DNA of 64,000 nucleotides from the NCBI GenBank assembly GCA_039917615.1, contig JBDSJD010000029.1:248001-312000 (forward strand), written 5' to 3'. The position numbers and the translations under genes are program-made. The stretch comes from ZC4RG30 sp039917615 (GTDB lineage: Bacteria; Pseudomonadota; Gammaproteobacteria; Steroidobacterales; Steroidobacteraceae). How positions within the stretch are numbered: the stretch's first letter is position 1; the number at the start of each line of letters is the position of its first letter. Shown here piece by piece: positions 24,263 to 33,438 of this stretch. The notes under the pieces are model-generated. The model was given only the letters and a program-made list of their open reading frames with translations. It was not told the origin of the DNA and did no database searches.

Positions 24263-26087
24263 CGGCGCCGCCACGCAGCGTGCCGAATTTTCCGTCCACA
24301 CCCACAGCCACCATGGCCGATCCGATGCCATAGTCGCCTGCCAGCAGGATCCGGTGGCCGCGCCGCGCCAGTGCATTAAGGATTTCCACCGGAACCCGTT
24401 CTTCGATCTCGAACACTCCCGGCGCGTCCTGCTTGTCGCCGAACGACTGGTGCATATGGATGGAATCCAGACGGGGTGACTCGATCGCCTGCTGGATGCT
24501 CTGCTTGCCCAGGATGATGCTGAGCAGCACCTGGGCGATCTGCTGGTCCTGACTGTCACCGCCGGGCGTGCCGATGGCGAGAAAAGGCTTGCCGTCACGG
24601 GTGACGATGGTGGGCGTCAACGTGGTGCGCGGCCGCTTGCCGCCCACCAGCACGTTGGGACTGGCCGGGTCCAGATCGAAAACCGTCAGGCGATTGCTGA
24701 GCGGGATCCCGGTGTCGCCAGCCACATAGGCGCCGCCGATCAGCCAGCCCGAGCTCGGCGTGCAACTGAACAGGTTCCCCCGCGCGTCCACGATCTCGAT
24801 GGCGGTGGTGTCGCTCACTGGATCACCAGGGCGCTTGAGCTGATGCGGCCGAAATGCGGCAGCGGGTGGTTTGCCACCGCGCTGATGCAAATACGGATTG
24901 CCATAGCGGTGCTGCAGCGAAGCCTGCGGGCCGATCAGCGCCGCGCGCTCGGCTGCGTAGTTTTTCGACAGCAGGCCTTCGGCGGGAATGTCGGCGAACA
25001 GCGGATCGCCGAACCAGGCGTTGCGATCATCGAAGGCGAGCTTGATGGCTTCCGCGAGCGTGTGCAGGTATTGCTCACCGCCGAAGGGCATCCTGGCTAT
25101 GCCAGCGGCTTCGAGAATGTTCAGTGTCAGAAGCAGTGTCGGCCCCTGACTCCAGAAACCAGATTTGTGAATGTCATAGCCCTGGAAGCGTGTGCTGACG
25201 GCAGCTTCCAGCCGCCCGCGATACGTGGCGAGGTCATCGTAACTGAGCAATCCGCCGTCGGCCTGCACCGCAGCGGCAATGCGGCGGGCCACATCGCCCT
25301 TGTAGAACACATCGCGCCCGGCCTCGATGGCCTTCACGCGATCCGCGCCCTTGCCGAGGGCCGCGCGCTCGCCCGCAACAATGGCGCGCAGGGTGGTGGC
25401 GAGCATGGGCTGTCGGAAAATCTCTCCGGTTTCGGGTATACGCCCATCGGGGTAGTAATGGCGGCGCGACCATTCCCATTTCACCGTGCTTTCCTGATTG
25501 CGGACCAGAAAGCCGCGCAACGCAGCGTACATGGGGAAGCCGTCGGCGAGCCCGATGGCCGGCTCCAGCACCTGAGCCAGCGACATGGTGCCGAAATTCT
25601 GCAAGGTGAGCGCCATTGCATCGATCACGGCAGGGACCGTGCCGGCGTTCGGGCCGTTGCCCGGTATCACGCCCGCAGCGAGGAATTGCGCCGGCTTTGC
25701 GGCCTTCGGCGCGGTGCCCTGGCCGCAGATGACCGAGATCTTGCCAGTGCTGGCCTGGAAGACGATGGCCGGCGCTTCGCCACCCATGCCGAAGTGCGAG
25801 ACCTCGTTGACCGCCGCCGCGAATACCGCAGCAACGCCTGCGTCGAAGGCGTTGCCGCCGGCAGCGAGAATGCGAATGCCGGCCTCTACGGTGTAGTGAC
25901 GGCCTGCGGCGACGATGCCATGGGTGCCATGCAGTTCCGGCCGCAGCGGATAGCGATCCTCGGCGCGGGCACGGGCCTGCACAGTTGGGGCAGCTACCTG
26001 CGGCGCGTTCTGGGCCCGCGTATTCGCGGCCAATGCAGCTGCGGCAGCAGCAACAGAAAGCTTGTGAAAATCGCGTCGTGAAGGCAT
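24228..26087 (-). CDS. ggt: Gamma-glutamyltransferase, Tat-exported
   Basis: Autoprocessed N-terminal nucleophile hydrolase that cleaves gamma-glutamyl bonds of glutathione and related compounds in the periplasm. The start is ATG 26087 (MPSRRDFHKLSVAAAAAALA), which gives a twin-arginine signal S-R-R-D-F-H-K; 619 residues. Conserved parts are HGIVAAGRHYTVEAGIRIL and GGNAFDAGVAA, then GMGGEAPAIVF. The processing site is SDTTAIEIVDARGNLFSC, whose threonine should become the catalytic N-terminus of the small subunit. The end part has GGKRPRTTLTPTIVT and GTPGGDSQDQQIAQVLL. In the family the processing motif is usually T-T-H; here it is T-T-A, a variation worth noting. It is divergent from the GGDEF-EAL gene. 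Confidence 0.9.
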   Translation of the reverse strand: MPSRRDFHKLSVAAAAAALAANTRAQNAPQVAAPTVQARARAEDRYPLRPELHGTHGIVAAGRHYTVEAGIRILAAGGNAFDAGVAAVFAAAVNEVSHFGMGGEAPAIVFQASTGKISVICGQGTAPKAAKPAQFLAAGVIPGNGPNAGTVPAVIDAMALTLQNFGTMSLAQVLEPAIGLADGFPMYAALRGFLVRNQESTVKWEWSRRHYYPDGRIPETGEIFRQPMLATTLRAIVAGERAALGKGADRVKAIEAGRDVFYKGDVARRIAAAVQADGGLLSYDDLATYRGRLEAAVSTRFQGYDIHKSGFWSQGPTLLLTLNILEAAGIARMPFGGEQYLHTLAEAIKLAFDDRNAWFGDPLFADIPAEGLLSKNYAAERAALIGPQASLQHRYGNPYLHQRGGKPPAAAFRPHQLKRPGDPVSDTTAIEIVDARGNLFSCTPSSGWLIGGAYVAGDTGIPLSNRLTVFDLDPASPNVLVGGKRPRTTLTPTIVTRDGKPFLAIGTPGGDSQDQQIAQVLLSIILGKQSIQQAIESPRLDSIHMHQSFGDKQDAPGVFEIEERVPVEILNALARRGHRILLAGDYGIGSAMVAVGVDGKFGTLRGGADVRGDRYAFGW

Positions 26088-26228
26088 GCGCGGACTCCGG
26101 TGCCGGAGCCCGCAGGCTAGCGCGTGCCGCGCTGAATGACCAGACTGCGGACCGGCCGCCCCTGATCGATTGGACTTGCGAGATATAGCGCACCTCCTGC
26201 ACTTGAACTGTTCGATAGCGCACAGCTT

Positions 26229-28658
26229 GTGAAGCCGGCACTTGCTAGCCTGTGCCATTCAGCGATAGACCCGATTCATCAAAATTCAACAATTGATGGA
26301 CTCAGCCGCCGGCAAGGACCCCAAATAGTGGCGTTCAAAGACACCTTGCACCGCACATTGGGGCGGACCACTGAGCCGCAGGTTCTGTTCCCCCTGATTG
26401 CCGTCCTGTTGCTGGCGGCCATCTGGGGTACCACCTTTGGTGTCATCCGAGTCAAACACTCTGCCGCCGAACATGCCGCGGCCGTCTCGAGCCGTGAACT
26501 CCTGGACACCTACGAAGCCCAGGTCGTGCGCGCTTTGCGCGAGATCGATCAAGCCCTGAATGTTGTCAAGCATTGGCCGCAACGCGCAGGGGGACACCAC
26601 ACGCTCGCAGATCTTAACGACAAGGGCTTACTGCCGCCGGATCTGATCTTCGTCGTCAGCATTGCCGACGCTAAGGGCAACATCGTGGAAAGCACGCACC
26701 CGCCAGAAAGACAAATCGTGGCCGACCGGGATTACTTCCTTGAGCAGCGCGATAGCGACACCTTGTTCATCGGACGATTGCCTCCGGGTCCAACCGGGGA
26801 AGCGCAACTGCAATTCAGCCGCCGGCTGAACGCGGCCGACGGGGCGTTTGACGGCGTGGTGATTGTCGCGGTCGCAGCGAATTACTTTGTCAGCGGTTAC
26901 GAACCCGCAAAGCTGGGCGAGCACGGCGTACTCGGCCTGCTCGGCGCCGACGGCGTCTTTCGGGTCCGGCGTACGGGGGATGCCGTGATCTCCGGGGACG
27001 CGATCGACTATGCAGCCGCGGTCGTGGAAGCGGATGGAGATCAGACGGACGCTCGCATTTCAACCAGCCGCTGGGACGGGGCGCGGCGCTGGACCAGCGC
27101 GCGCGAACTCTATGGCTTTCCGCTTGCCGTATTCGTTGGGCTCGCGGTGGATGAGCAAATGGCCACCGCGCACGTTCAAACGCGAGCCTATATGTGGTGG
27201 GCGGCGCTCGGCAGCATCCTGATCGTGGTGCTGATGGGCCTTTTGGGGCGCATGAGCTGGCAGCTCGGTCAGAGTCGGTTGCGCGAGGGCGAAGCGAAGG
27301 TCAAGCACGCGGTGCGGGTGGAGTATCTCGCCTACCACGATGGGCTAACGGGACTTCCAAACCGCAGTCTCTTCAGCAAGCTCTTGAGTCAAAGCATCAG
27401 TGAAGCGCACCGCTATCACAAGCAATTGGCGGTGGCGTTCCTCGACCTCGACCGGTTCAAACAAATCAACGATACGCTCGGGCACGGGGCCGGCGATCAA
27501 TTGCTGCAGGAGGTTGCCACCCGGCTCAAGGCGTGCGTGCGCGAGAGCGATACCGTAGCCCGCCTGGGAGGCGATGAATTCGTAGTGCTGTTGCCCGAAC
27601 TGGGCGACGGAAAGTATGCGGCCGCCGTGGCCCAAAAAATACTGGTCTCGATCGCGAAACCGTTCACGTTGATCGGTCAGGACTTTCGGGTCTCGGCAAG
27701 CATCGGCATCAGCGTCTACCCGCTGGACGGCCTGGACGAGCAGACGCTCACCAAAAATGCCGACATCGCGATGTACCAGGCGAAGGCGGAAGGCAAGAAC
27801 AACTTCCAATTCTATTCTGAGAAGCTCAATGCCAATTCCCTGGAGCGCCTCACCCTGGAATCGAGCTTGCGGCACGCGCTCGAGCGCGATGAGTTTCGAC
27901 TCCACTATCAGGCCAAGCGCGATATCAACAGCGGCCGCATCACCGGCATGGAAGCGCTGCTGCGCTGGGAGCTTCCGGACCTGGGCACGGTGGCGCCGAT
28001 GCGGTTCATTCCGATCGCCGAGGAGACTGGGCTCATCATCCCGATCGGCAAGTGGGTGCTGCGGACGGCTTGCGCGCAGAATATGGCCTGGCAGCAGCAG
28101 GGGCTGCCGGCGTTGAGCATCGCCGTCAATCTCACGGCGCGCCAGTTCGCTGACGAATCGCTACTGTCGGATGTGTCCGCGATCCTTGCGGCCACCGGGA
28201 TGGATCCGCACCTTTTGGAGCTCGAGATCGCCGAGAACCTGTTGACTCGCGACATCGAAAACACGCTTAAAGTTCTGACCGCCATCAAAGCGTTGGGGAT
28301 CCGGATCGCAATCGACGATTTTGGCACCGGGTATTCTTCGCTTGCGACGCTGCAGCGCTTCCCGCTGGATACCATCAAGATCGATCGTTCGTTTGTACGT
28401 GACCTCGCCGGCAGCGCGCAAGACACGGGCCTTGCGGACGCCATCATTGCAATGGGTAAATCCTTGAGTTTGACGGTGGTGGCGCAGGGCGTGGAGACAA
28501 AAGACCAGGCGGACTTCCTGCGGACTCATGCCTGCGATGAGCTGCAGGGGTTCTATTTCAAGAAGCCGATGCCCGCAGACCAGTTCACGAAGTTGTTGCA
28601 GGATCAGGGCACGGACCAGACTTACAGCGGCAGGCGGCTGGGATTGAAGGCCGTCTAA
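26229..28658 (+). CDS. Membrane GGDEF-EAL protein with periplasmic sensor domain
   Basis: Cyclic-di-GMP enzyme of up to 809 residues. A helix at about 53-73 (VLFPLIAVLLLAAIWG) precedes a Cache-like periplasmic domain (about 80-320, with DRDYFLEQRDS and FIGRLPPGPTGE). A second helix is at about 323-343. The GGDEF domain (about 365-525) has intact GGDEF near 446-450, and RESD five residues before it is a complete RxxD inhibitory site. The EAL domain (about 540-790) has intact EAL near 575, plus AIDDFGTGYSS and IKIDRSFVRDL. Both diguanylate cyclase and phosphodiesterase activities are therefore possible. Start: ATG 26229, or more likely GTG 26328, which has AAGGA nine bases upstream. The neighbours give no clear output pathway. 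Confidence 0.9.
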   Translation: MKPALASLCHSAIDPIHQNSTIDGLSRRQGPQIVAFKDTLHRTLGRTTEPQVLFPLIAVLLLAAIWGTTFGVIRVKHSAAEHAAAVSSRELLDTYEAQVVRALREIDQALNVVKHWPQRAGGHHTLADLNDKGLLPPDLIFVVSIADAKGNIVESTHPPERQIVADRDYFLEQRDSDTLFIGRLPPGPTGEAQLQFSRRLNAADGAFDGVVIVAVAANYFVSGYEPAKLGEHGVLGLLGADGVFRVRRTGDAVISGDAIDYAAAVVEADGDQTDARISTSRWDGARRWTSARELYGFPLAVFVGLAVDEQMATAHVQTRAYMWWAALGSILIVVLMGLLGRMSWQLGQSRLREGEAKVKHAVRVEYLAYHDGLTGLPNRSLFSKLLSQSISEAHRYHKQLAVAFLDLDRFKQINDTLGHGAGDQLLQEVATRLKACVRESDTVARLGGDEFVVLLPELGDGKYAAAVAQKILVSIAKPFTLIGQDFRVSASIGISVYPLDGLDEQTLTKNADIAMYQAKAEGKNNFQFYSEKLNANSLERLTLESSLRHALERDEFRLHYQAKRDINSGRITGMEALLRWELPDLGTVAPMRFIPIAEETGLIIPIGKWVLRTACAQNMAWQQQGLPALSIAVNLTARQFADESLLSDVSAILAATGMDPHLLELEIAENLLTRDIENTLKVLTAIKALGIRIAIDDFGTGYSSLATLQRFPLDTIKIDRSFVRDLAGSAQDTGLADAIIAMGKSLSLTVVAQGVETKDQADFLRTHACDELQGFYFKKPMPADQFTKLLQDQGTDQTYSGRRLGLKAV

Positions 28659-28808
28659 GACGTCGTCAGTGCCCCAGCATTCAGTCATCGAGACGGCGCC
28701 ATATTTCTTGAACATGCCATCCCTGCTTTGCGGCGGCGATATATGCGTGCTTGTTGGCAGCGGGAACGGAAAGAAGAAAGCCGGTGACGTAAGACCATGA
28801 CCACTCCA

Positions 28809-30503
28809 TTAAGGGGTAGCAGCTCGCCGCACTGCCATCGACGCATCATTGAGTGCCTGTTGTAGCGCAGCGCGCACTTCCGTATTGCCGGTGTACCGCG
28901 CGAGAACCTTGGCTGCTTCGGCGCGCACATATTCATCGGGGTGACCATTTAGATCACTGAGAAGCACCGGCAAGAATGCCTCGTCGGGTTTCGCTCGCCA
29001 CAGGGCATTCCAGGCCATCCGTCGAACACGCGGATCCTTCTCGTTCCTGCCGATGGCGAATACGACACCCGCCGCCTCGGTACCGAAATCGGCGGTCGTA
29101 AGGGACATGAATCGCTGGTCCGGGCTGAAGCCCTGCAGTGACAGCAGGCGCGAACGCGCTGGAAGGCTCTCGTCGAGCAGTGTGCGAAGGACCCAACCGC
29201 GAAAATCCTTGTCAGCGATCGATGCCCGCTCGGCGGCGTCCCGCACAGACAAAATACAGCAGGGGACCTCGGGTTCCTTCGAAGGGTCTTCTGCTGCGGC
29301 CCGCTGCAATGCTTCGTGGACACCGGGCCGGTCGAGGAACGTATTGAGCGTCAGCGCCGCCTGCATGCGCACGCTTGCGTCAGGGTCATTGGCAAGCGCC
29401 TGCAACAGAGGCTGGATCAGAGACTGGTCGTCGACTCCGCGCAGTACCGCCCACACGGAGCCGCGGACGTCTGCATTTGCCGACTTCGTTCCAATCTGCG
29501 CAGCTGCACCGACGACCTCCTTGTCGAAGGCGCTGGAATCGATCTTCCACAACGCTTCCGTGCGCTCGCGCTCGCTCAATGCTGTATTGAGCACAACGGC
29601 CTTCGCCTCCTCAACTACCGTCGGCAGATCCTTCAAGGTCATGTCGCCGATTTTCTGCGCAAGCATGACAGCGAAGGAGTCCCAGCCGTCGGCTGGGGGA
29701 TTGAGACTGCCGGACATCGCGCCTGTGACAATTCCACCCGTCTGACCATTGAACTCGGTAACGTGACAGCCGTTCTCGGTCGAAACGACTACTACATTTG
29801 CGGCACCTAGCTTGCGCGCGATCTCTCGATCGGCAGGTGGTAAGGTGAAACGAGCGACCCCCGGGGCCAGCCGTGTCACCCCACTGTTCCCTTCGTAGGG
29901 CGAGACGGCAGAATCGGCAGTGACTTTCAGACCCGCGACGCCGCGAAGCCGCCTGACGATTGCGTCGTGGCATTGCGTGGCAATCGCAATCGCCAGCGCA
30001 TCGGCTGCCGTCTCCGGTCTCTTGAGAACGACGATTCTGTGAGCGTCCATAGGGACCTCCACGCCCGCGTCCTTCGTGGAGCTTTCCGCTGGCAGGCCCG
30101 GAACTGCTGATGGCCGGGAGATTGCAGATTCCCCCCCTCCTCGCCCGGCAGGCGCAGTTGGAGGCAACGATTGTGCAAGCGCCGGCGCAGCGGGGGGTTG
30201 TGCTAGCTTCAACGCAACGGATGCTGCCAGGGCCGCACCCACCAGCAGCAGGCCGCCAACGACAAATGGCCGGAACGCGCGGCGTGCTGGCACATCGCGT
30301 TGTACCGGCAGAGCGGCCGCAATACGCGCGCGCAGTGCGACCGGCGTTGCCGGAATCGACACAGAGGCGATCTCGCGCCAGTTCGCCCAGTCTTCGCTGC
30401 AAGCGTGGCAGGACGCCAGGTGCCGGTCGATCACATCGCGTTGCGCACGCGGCAAGTCTTCGGCGTTGGCGTCGAATAGTTGATTGATATCCTGGCAGTT
30501 CAC
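28809..30503 (-). CDS. Anti-sigma factor-like protein: zinc finger, membrane helix, sensor-like domain and HEAT repeats
   Basis: Putative regulator of the ECF sigma factor encoded just upstream, 564 residues from GTG 30503. That start overlaps the sigma stop (GTGA) and has GGAGG seven bases before it. Residues 1-50 form a zf-HC2 anti-sigma domain with H-x3-C-x2-C (HLASCHAC). A membrane helix is at about 78-95 (FVVGGLLLVGAALAASVAL). A Pro/Ala/Gly linker follows. Residues about 155-285 (RIVVLKRP, then VAGLKVTADSAVSP and EIARKLGAANVVVV) resemble FlgO/TolB-N-like modules. The C-terminal half has HEAT-like helical repeats (DADVRGSVWAVL-type units, DPDASVRMQAALTLNTFL, DPRVRRMAWNALW, HPDEYVRAEAAKVLARY). 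The combination is unusual. Ends at 28809; 28659-28808 contains no gene. Confidence 0.78.
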   Translation of the reverse strand: MNCQDINQLFDANAEDLPRAQRDVIDRHLASCHACSEDWANWREIASVSIPATPVALRARIAAALPVQRDVPARRAFRPFVVGGLLLVGAALAASVALKLAQPPAAPALAQSLPPTAPAGRGGGESAISRPSAVPGLPAESSTKDAGVEVPMDAHRIVVLKRPETAADALAIAIATQCHDAIVRRLRGVAGLKVTADSAVSPYEGNSGVTRLAPGVARFTLPPADREIARKLGAANVVVVSTENGCHVTEFNGQTGGIVTGAMSGSLNPPADGWDSFAVMLAQKIGDMTLKDLPTVVEEAKAVVLNTALSERERTEALWKIDSSAFDKEVVGAAAQIGTKSANADVRGSVWAVLRGVDDQSLIQPLLQALANDPDASVRMQAALTLNTFLDRPGVHEALQRAAAEDPSKEPEVPCCILSVRDAAERASIADKDFRGWVLRTLLDESLPARSRLLSLQGFSPDQRFMSLTTADFGTEAAGVVFAIGRNEKDPRVRRMAWNALWRAKPDEAFLPVLLSDLNGHPDEYVRAEAAKVLARYTGNTEVRAALQQALNDASMAVRRAATP

Positions 30504-31057
30504 TTGACGGCCTCCATGGGTGTTGCGGATGACGGCGCCCGTTCTTGCTGCAGGCATCGCGTCAGGTTCTGGCGGGCGCGATAAAGACGCATGCTCAGTG
30601 CGTCCATCGCGATATTCGTGATCCTTGAAATCTCGGACAGCGTGTAACCCTCGGCCCGTAGCGCGAGCAGCGCCTGATGACCGCGGTCCAGCCTGGCCCA
30701 GGCCCGCTCGAGCTGCGCCACGCGCTGCCCATTTTCCAGCGACTGCTCGGGCGTAGGCTCGGGACAGACCAGCGCTGCGGCAGGATCGGTGTCGTTTTCC
30801 CGCACGCTGACAGGAGACAGTCGCGCTCGGCGTGCGCCGTCGACGAACAGGTTATGCATGACGCGCAGCAGCCAGGACTTCACGGGTCCGGTTTCCTTTA
30901 GCTCGTTGAGCCGGTCGCAGGCGCGGATGCAGGTCTCTTGCACAAGATCCTCGGCATCGCTTCGGTTACGCGTGAGGCGATATGCCGCGCGGAAGACCGC
31001 GTCGAGATGCGGCTCGATCAGGGTGCAGAAACGCTTGTTGTCGATCCCCGTCATCAC
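30500..31057 (-). CDS. ECF-subfamily RNA polymerase sigma factor
   Basis: Extracytoplasmic-function sigma factor of 185 residues. The sigma-2 region is at about 14-80, with HLDAVFRAAYRLTRNRSDAEDLVQETCIRA and the -10-recognition helix PVKSWLLRVMHNLFVDGARR. The sigma-4 helix-turn-helix is at about 120-170 (LDRGHQALLALRAEGYTLSEISRI, then MRLYRARQNLTR). The start is ATG 31057, or ATG 31054. The stop overlaps the start of the zinc-finger anti-sigma gene by four bases, the usual arrangement of sigma and its antagonist. Upstream, 31058-31218 has no gene and presumably carries the promoter, often autoregulated in this class; no -35/-10 is claimed. Confidence 0.92.
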   Translation of the reverse strand: MMTGIDNKRFCTLIEPHLDAVFRAAYRLTRNRSDAEDLVQETCIRACDRLNELKETGPVKSWLLRVMHNLFVDGARRARLSPVSVRENDTDPAAALVCPEPTPEQSLENGQRVAQLERAWARLDRGHQALLALRAEGYTLSEISRITNIAMDALSMRLYRARQNLTRCLQQERAPSSATPMEAVK

Positions 31058-31218
31058 TGTCCTCCAGCTGTTCAGCGACTAATACGAACCGGGGAGGAAA
31101 ATCTAACGGGGCGGCCACCGCCGCGGACTGGGCCCGCACCGCTCAACTGCGGTTCAGATATGAGATTTCTGGAAAGGCCCGGCATTTCTGCGGACCCTGC
31201 ACATGGCTGGATCCCGCG

Positions 31219-32223
31219 CTACCGCGGATCGCGTGCGCTAACCCATTGGGCGCCGGTCCACGAGAACCACAAGCCGTCGCGATTCAACGTGTAGATTGTG
31301 TTCTTCGCATACACGACCGCAACCGTGTTCGCGTTGCCGGCGGCAGGTTTTCCGTCGACCAGTGCGACGCCGTCGACCAGCGTCCATGTCTTGCCGGCCG
31401 CGTCCTTGATGGTCTTCATGTTGGCGGGGATGGCGAGCAGACCGGACGCCGCGACACTGGCCGCGGCAGCGGCTGCAGCGGCGGCCTGTTGCTCGGCAGC
31501 CCGCTTCTCCTCCCAGGCGAGCGCCGGATCTTTGGCACCCACCCACTGCGCTCCGTTCCACAGGAACCAAAGACCGTCGACGTTCTGCGAATAGATCGCA
31601 TTGTCGGCGTAGACAACCGCGATGGTGTTCGCATTGCCGCCAGCAGGTTGGCCATTGACGAGCGCAACCCCATTCTCGAGCGTCCACAGCTTGCCGGTGT
31701 GGTCCTTGATGGATTTCATGTTGACCGGGATTGCGAGCAGGCCGGATGCTGCGAGGCGCGCCGTAGCCGCGGCTGCGGCGGCGGCCTTCTTATCCGCCGC
31801 GGCCTTGCGTTCGTCAGCTGCTTGCTGATCAGCCGCGGCCAGCTCCGGCTCGCGACTGCCGATCCACCCCGAACCGTTCCACGCGAACCACAGTCCATCG
31901 CGATTCTTCGAGTAGATGACTTTGCGGGCGTAGGCGACGGCAACGGTGTTCGCATTACCGCCCGCGCGCTGGCCGTTGAGTAGGGCGACGCCGTCGACCA
32001 GCGTCCACTTGCCACCGGCTGCATCCGCGATCTCTTTCGCGGGGGGCATGGTCGCTTCGACCAGGGACACGGGCCGTGCTGCTGTCGCTGCAGCGCCTGC
32101 GGCACCCGAACTGGTGGAGGTGCCTGCCCCACAGGCAGCAAGCCAAAGAGCGAGGGACACCCAGCAGGCGCCCGCACCGATCCGTGACACGCGCGAGCGG
32201 ATTATGTAAGCAGTCATGTTCAA
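31219..32223 (-). CDS. Lipoprotein with three copies of a 60-residue repeat and alanine-rich linkers
   Basis: Exported lipoprotein of unknown function, 334 residues. The signal peptide ends in LAAC with lipidated Cys31. Three copies of one unit start at about residues 64, 172 and 272; copies 2 and 3 are exactly 100 residues apart. Each carries W-T-L-[VE]-[DN]-G-V-A-L, then GNANT, V-Y-A, and a C-terminal DGLWFxW motif (W73, W180 and W280 begin equivalent stretches). Between copies are alanine- and lysine-rich segments likely to be helical. No enzyme motif is visible. The repeated Trp and DGLWF pattern suggests a small beta domain for ligand or cell-wall binding. It lies 161 bases upstream of the ECF sigma gene on the same strand and could be a target of that system. 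Confidence 0.8.
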   Translation of the reverse strand: MNMTAYIIRSRVSRIGAGACWVSLALWLAACGAGTSTSSGAAGAAATAARPVSLVEATMPPAKEIADAAGGKWTLVDGVALLNGQRAGGNANTVAVAYARKVIYSKNRDGLWFAWNGSGWIGSREPELAAADQQAADERKAAADKKAAAAAAATARLAASGLLAIPVNMKSIKDHTGKLWTLENGVALVNGQPAGGNANTIAVVYADNAIYSQNVDGLWFLWNGAQWVGAKDPALAWEEKRAAEQQAAAAAAAAASVAASGLLAIPANMKTIKDAAGKTWTLVDGVALVDGKPAAGNANTVAVVYAKNTIYTLNRDGLWFSWTGAQWVSARDPR

Positions 32224-32275
32224 AGGGTCACCGTGTAGAAACCTTCGAAAATTGAATCGTCATTTGCCGATCTCG

Positions 32276-33199
32276 TCAAGGTGACAGTAGATAGTCTTCA
32301 GGTAGCCCCAGCCGCACGCAGGCCTGTACCGAAGGCGAGCCGCGCAGCAGCAGCCGATCCGCCAGAGCGCCGAGGCGCGGCACGACGGCGCGACCGATGG
32401 CGCCAAGCCCTGCACGCGGGTCAAGCCCCAGCCGTTCGCGCAGCCATGAGGGCGCAACGTCCACCGCCGCACGCACAAGCAGTGCCTGCAGAGGTCGCGC
32501 AAGCGTGGGCAAAACCGGCTCATGCGTCATGATGGAGAGAAACTCCTGCACAATGGGCGAAGGCTGCAACGCAGGGCGCACCCGCTCGAAAAGCGCATCC
32601 ATGGCGCCGGCCGACAACGGCGGCGCATCGGCGCCATACAATGCTGCAGCCGCCTGGCCTTCGGCGTAGTAGCGGTCGAGCTCCGTGCGCGAGAGCGGCC
32701 GCACGTAGCGCGAGTAGGCCGTAACAAAACCGAACGCCGCCGTCGCATGCACCCACGTAAGCAGGTCCGGATCACTCGCACTATAGGCTGCGCCGGAGGG
32801 CGTGCAGCCCTGCACCTGCCCGTGCAGACGGGTGACACCGGCGATCATGCGCTCGGCGACGCTACGCGCGCCGTATACCGTCACCATCGCGGCGAGGCCG
32901 GTGCGCTGCAGCCGCTCGCCCGGTGCGGTGCGAAAGCTCGTGTGCTCCCACACGCCAGTCCGCACACGCGGCTCAGCGAGCTCAAGTAGTACGGCGGTGA
33001 CGCCACCGACGAATAGTGCCACCGGATTACGAAACACCCGCCACGAAATCGAGTCGGGCGGCACGAGTGCCGGCTCGCCACGCGGCGCAGCGAAATCGAT
33101 GACGGGCACGCCCGGTGGTCGCAGCATCTGCGCCGCTGAGGCTTCCAGCTGCCGCTGCAGTAGCGGTGGCAGCGACAGTGGCGCCACAGGTTTCGGCAC
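32276..33199 (-). CDS. MpaB-like oxygenase (DUF2236 family)
   Basis: Protein of 307 residues in the DUF2236/MpaB family, whose members include haem-dependent oxygenases such as fungal MpaB and the rubber-cleaving Lcp. Typical features are SISWRVFRNPVALFVGGVTAVLLELAEPRV (split over residues 50-80), a catalytic-core region TGLAAMVTVYGARSVAERMIAGVTRLHGQV, and DPDLLTWVHATAAFGFVTAYSRY near 143, with the family D-x-x-L-x-W-V-H. A histidine in IMTHEPVLPTLAR may be a haem ligand. No signal peptide. The gene starts two bases past the DUF3297 stop, so it is the last gene of the operon. Substrate unknown. Confidence 0.82.
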   Translation of the reverse strand: MPKPVAPLSLPPLLQRQLEASAAQMLRPPGVPVIDFAAPRGEPALVPPDSISWRVFRNPVALFVGGVTAVLLELAEPRVRTGVWEHTSFRTAPGERLQRTGLAAMVTVYGARSVAERMIAGVTRLHGQVQGCTPSGAAYSASDPDLLTWVHATAAFGFVTAYSRYVRPLSRTELDRYYAEGQAAAALYGADAPPLSAGAMDALFERVRPALQPSPIVQEFLSIMTHEPVLPTLARPLQALLVRAAVDVAPSWLRERLGLDPRAGLGAIGRAVVPRLGALADRLLLRGSPSVQACVRLGLPEDYLLSP

Positions 33200-33201
33200 G
33201 T

Positions 33202-33438
33202 TCAGTCCTTGAAGAACGGCTCGACCTTGCCTTTGAGCTGGATGGTCAGGGGTTTGCCACGGCGGTCGAGCGACTTCCCAACAGCAGTGCGGATCCAGCC
33301 TTCGGAGACGCAGTATTCCTCTACGTTCGTGCGCTCCGTGCCGTTAAAGAGAATGCCGACGTTGCGGGCCAGGAGCTTCTCGTCGTTGTAGCGGCTCGAG
33401 GGATCAACACTCAGACGATCAGGCAGCGTATCGGTCAT
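33202..33438 (-). CDS. DUF3297 family protein
   Basis: Small conserved protein of 78 residues. It has the family-typical N-terminus TDTLPDRLSVDPSSRYNDE, the core NGTERTNVEEYCVSEGWIR and the end KPLTIQLKGKVEPFF. The start ATG 33438 overlaps the stop of the metallo-beta-lactamase fold gene (ATGA), with GGAG about ten bases upstream. The biochemical role of DUF3297 is unknown; it is common in gammaproteobacteria. No signal peptide or membrane helix. It is followed after two bases by the MpaB-like gene, so expression is coupled on both sides. Confidence 0.9.
   Translation of the reverse strand: MTDTLPDRLSVDPSSRYNDEKLLARNVGILFNGTERTNVEEYCVSEGWIRTAVGKSLDRRGKPLTIQLKGKVEPFFKD

Noticed and set aside
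24263..24598. N-terminal extension of the MFS frame
   Set aside because: It runs within the ggt gene in a different frame and is Ser/Arg/Trp-rich shadow sequence.
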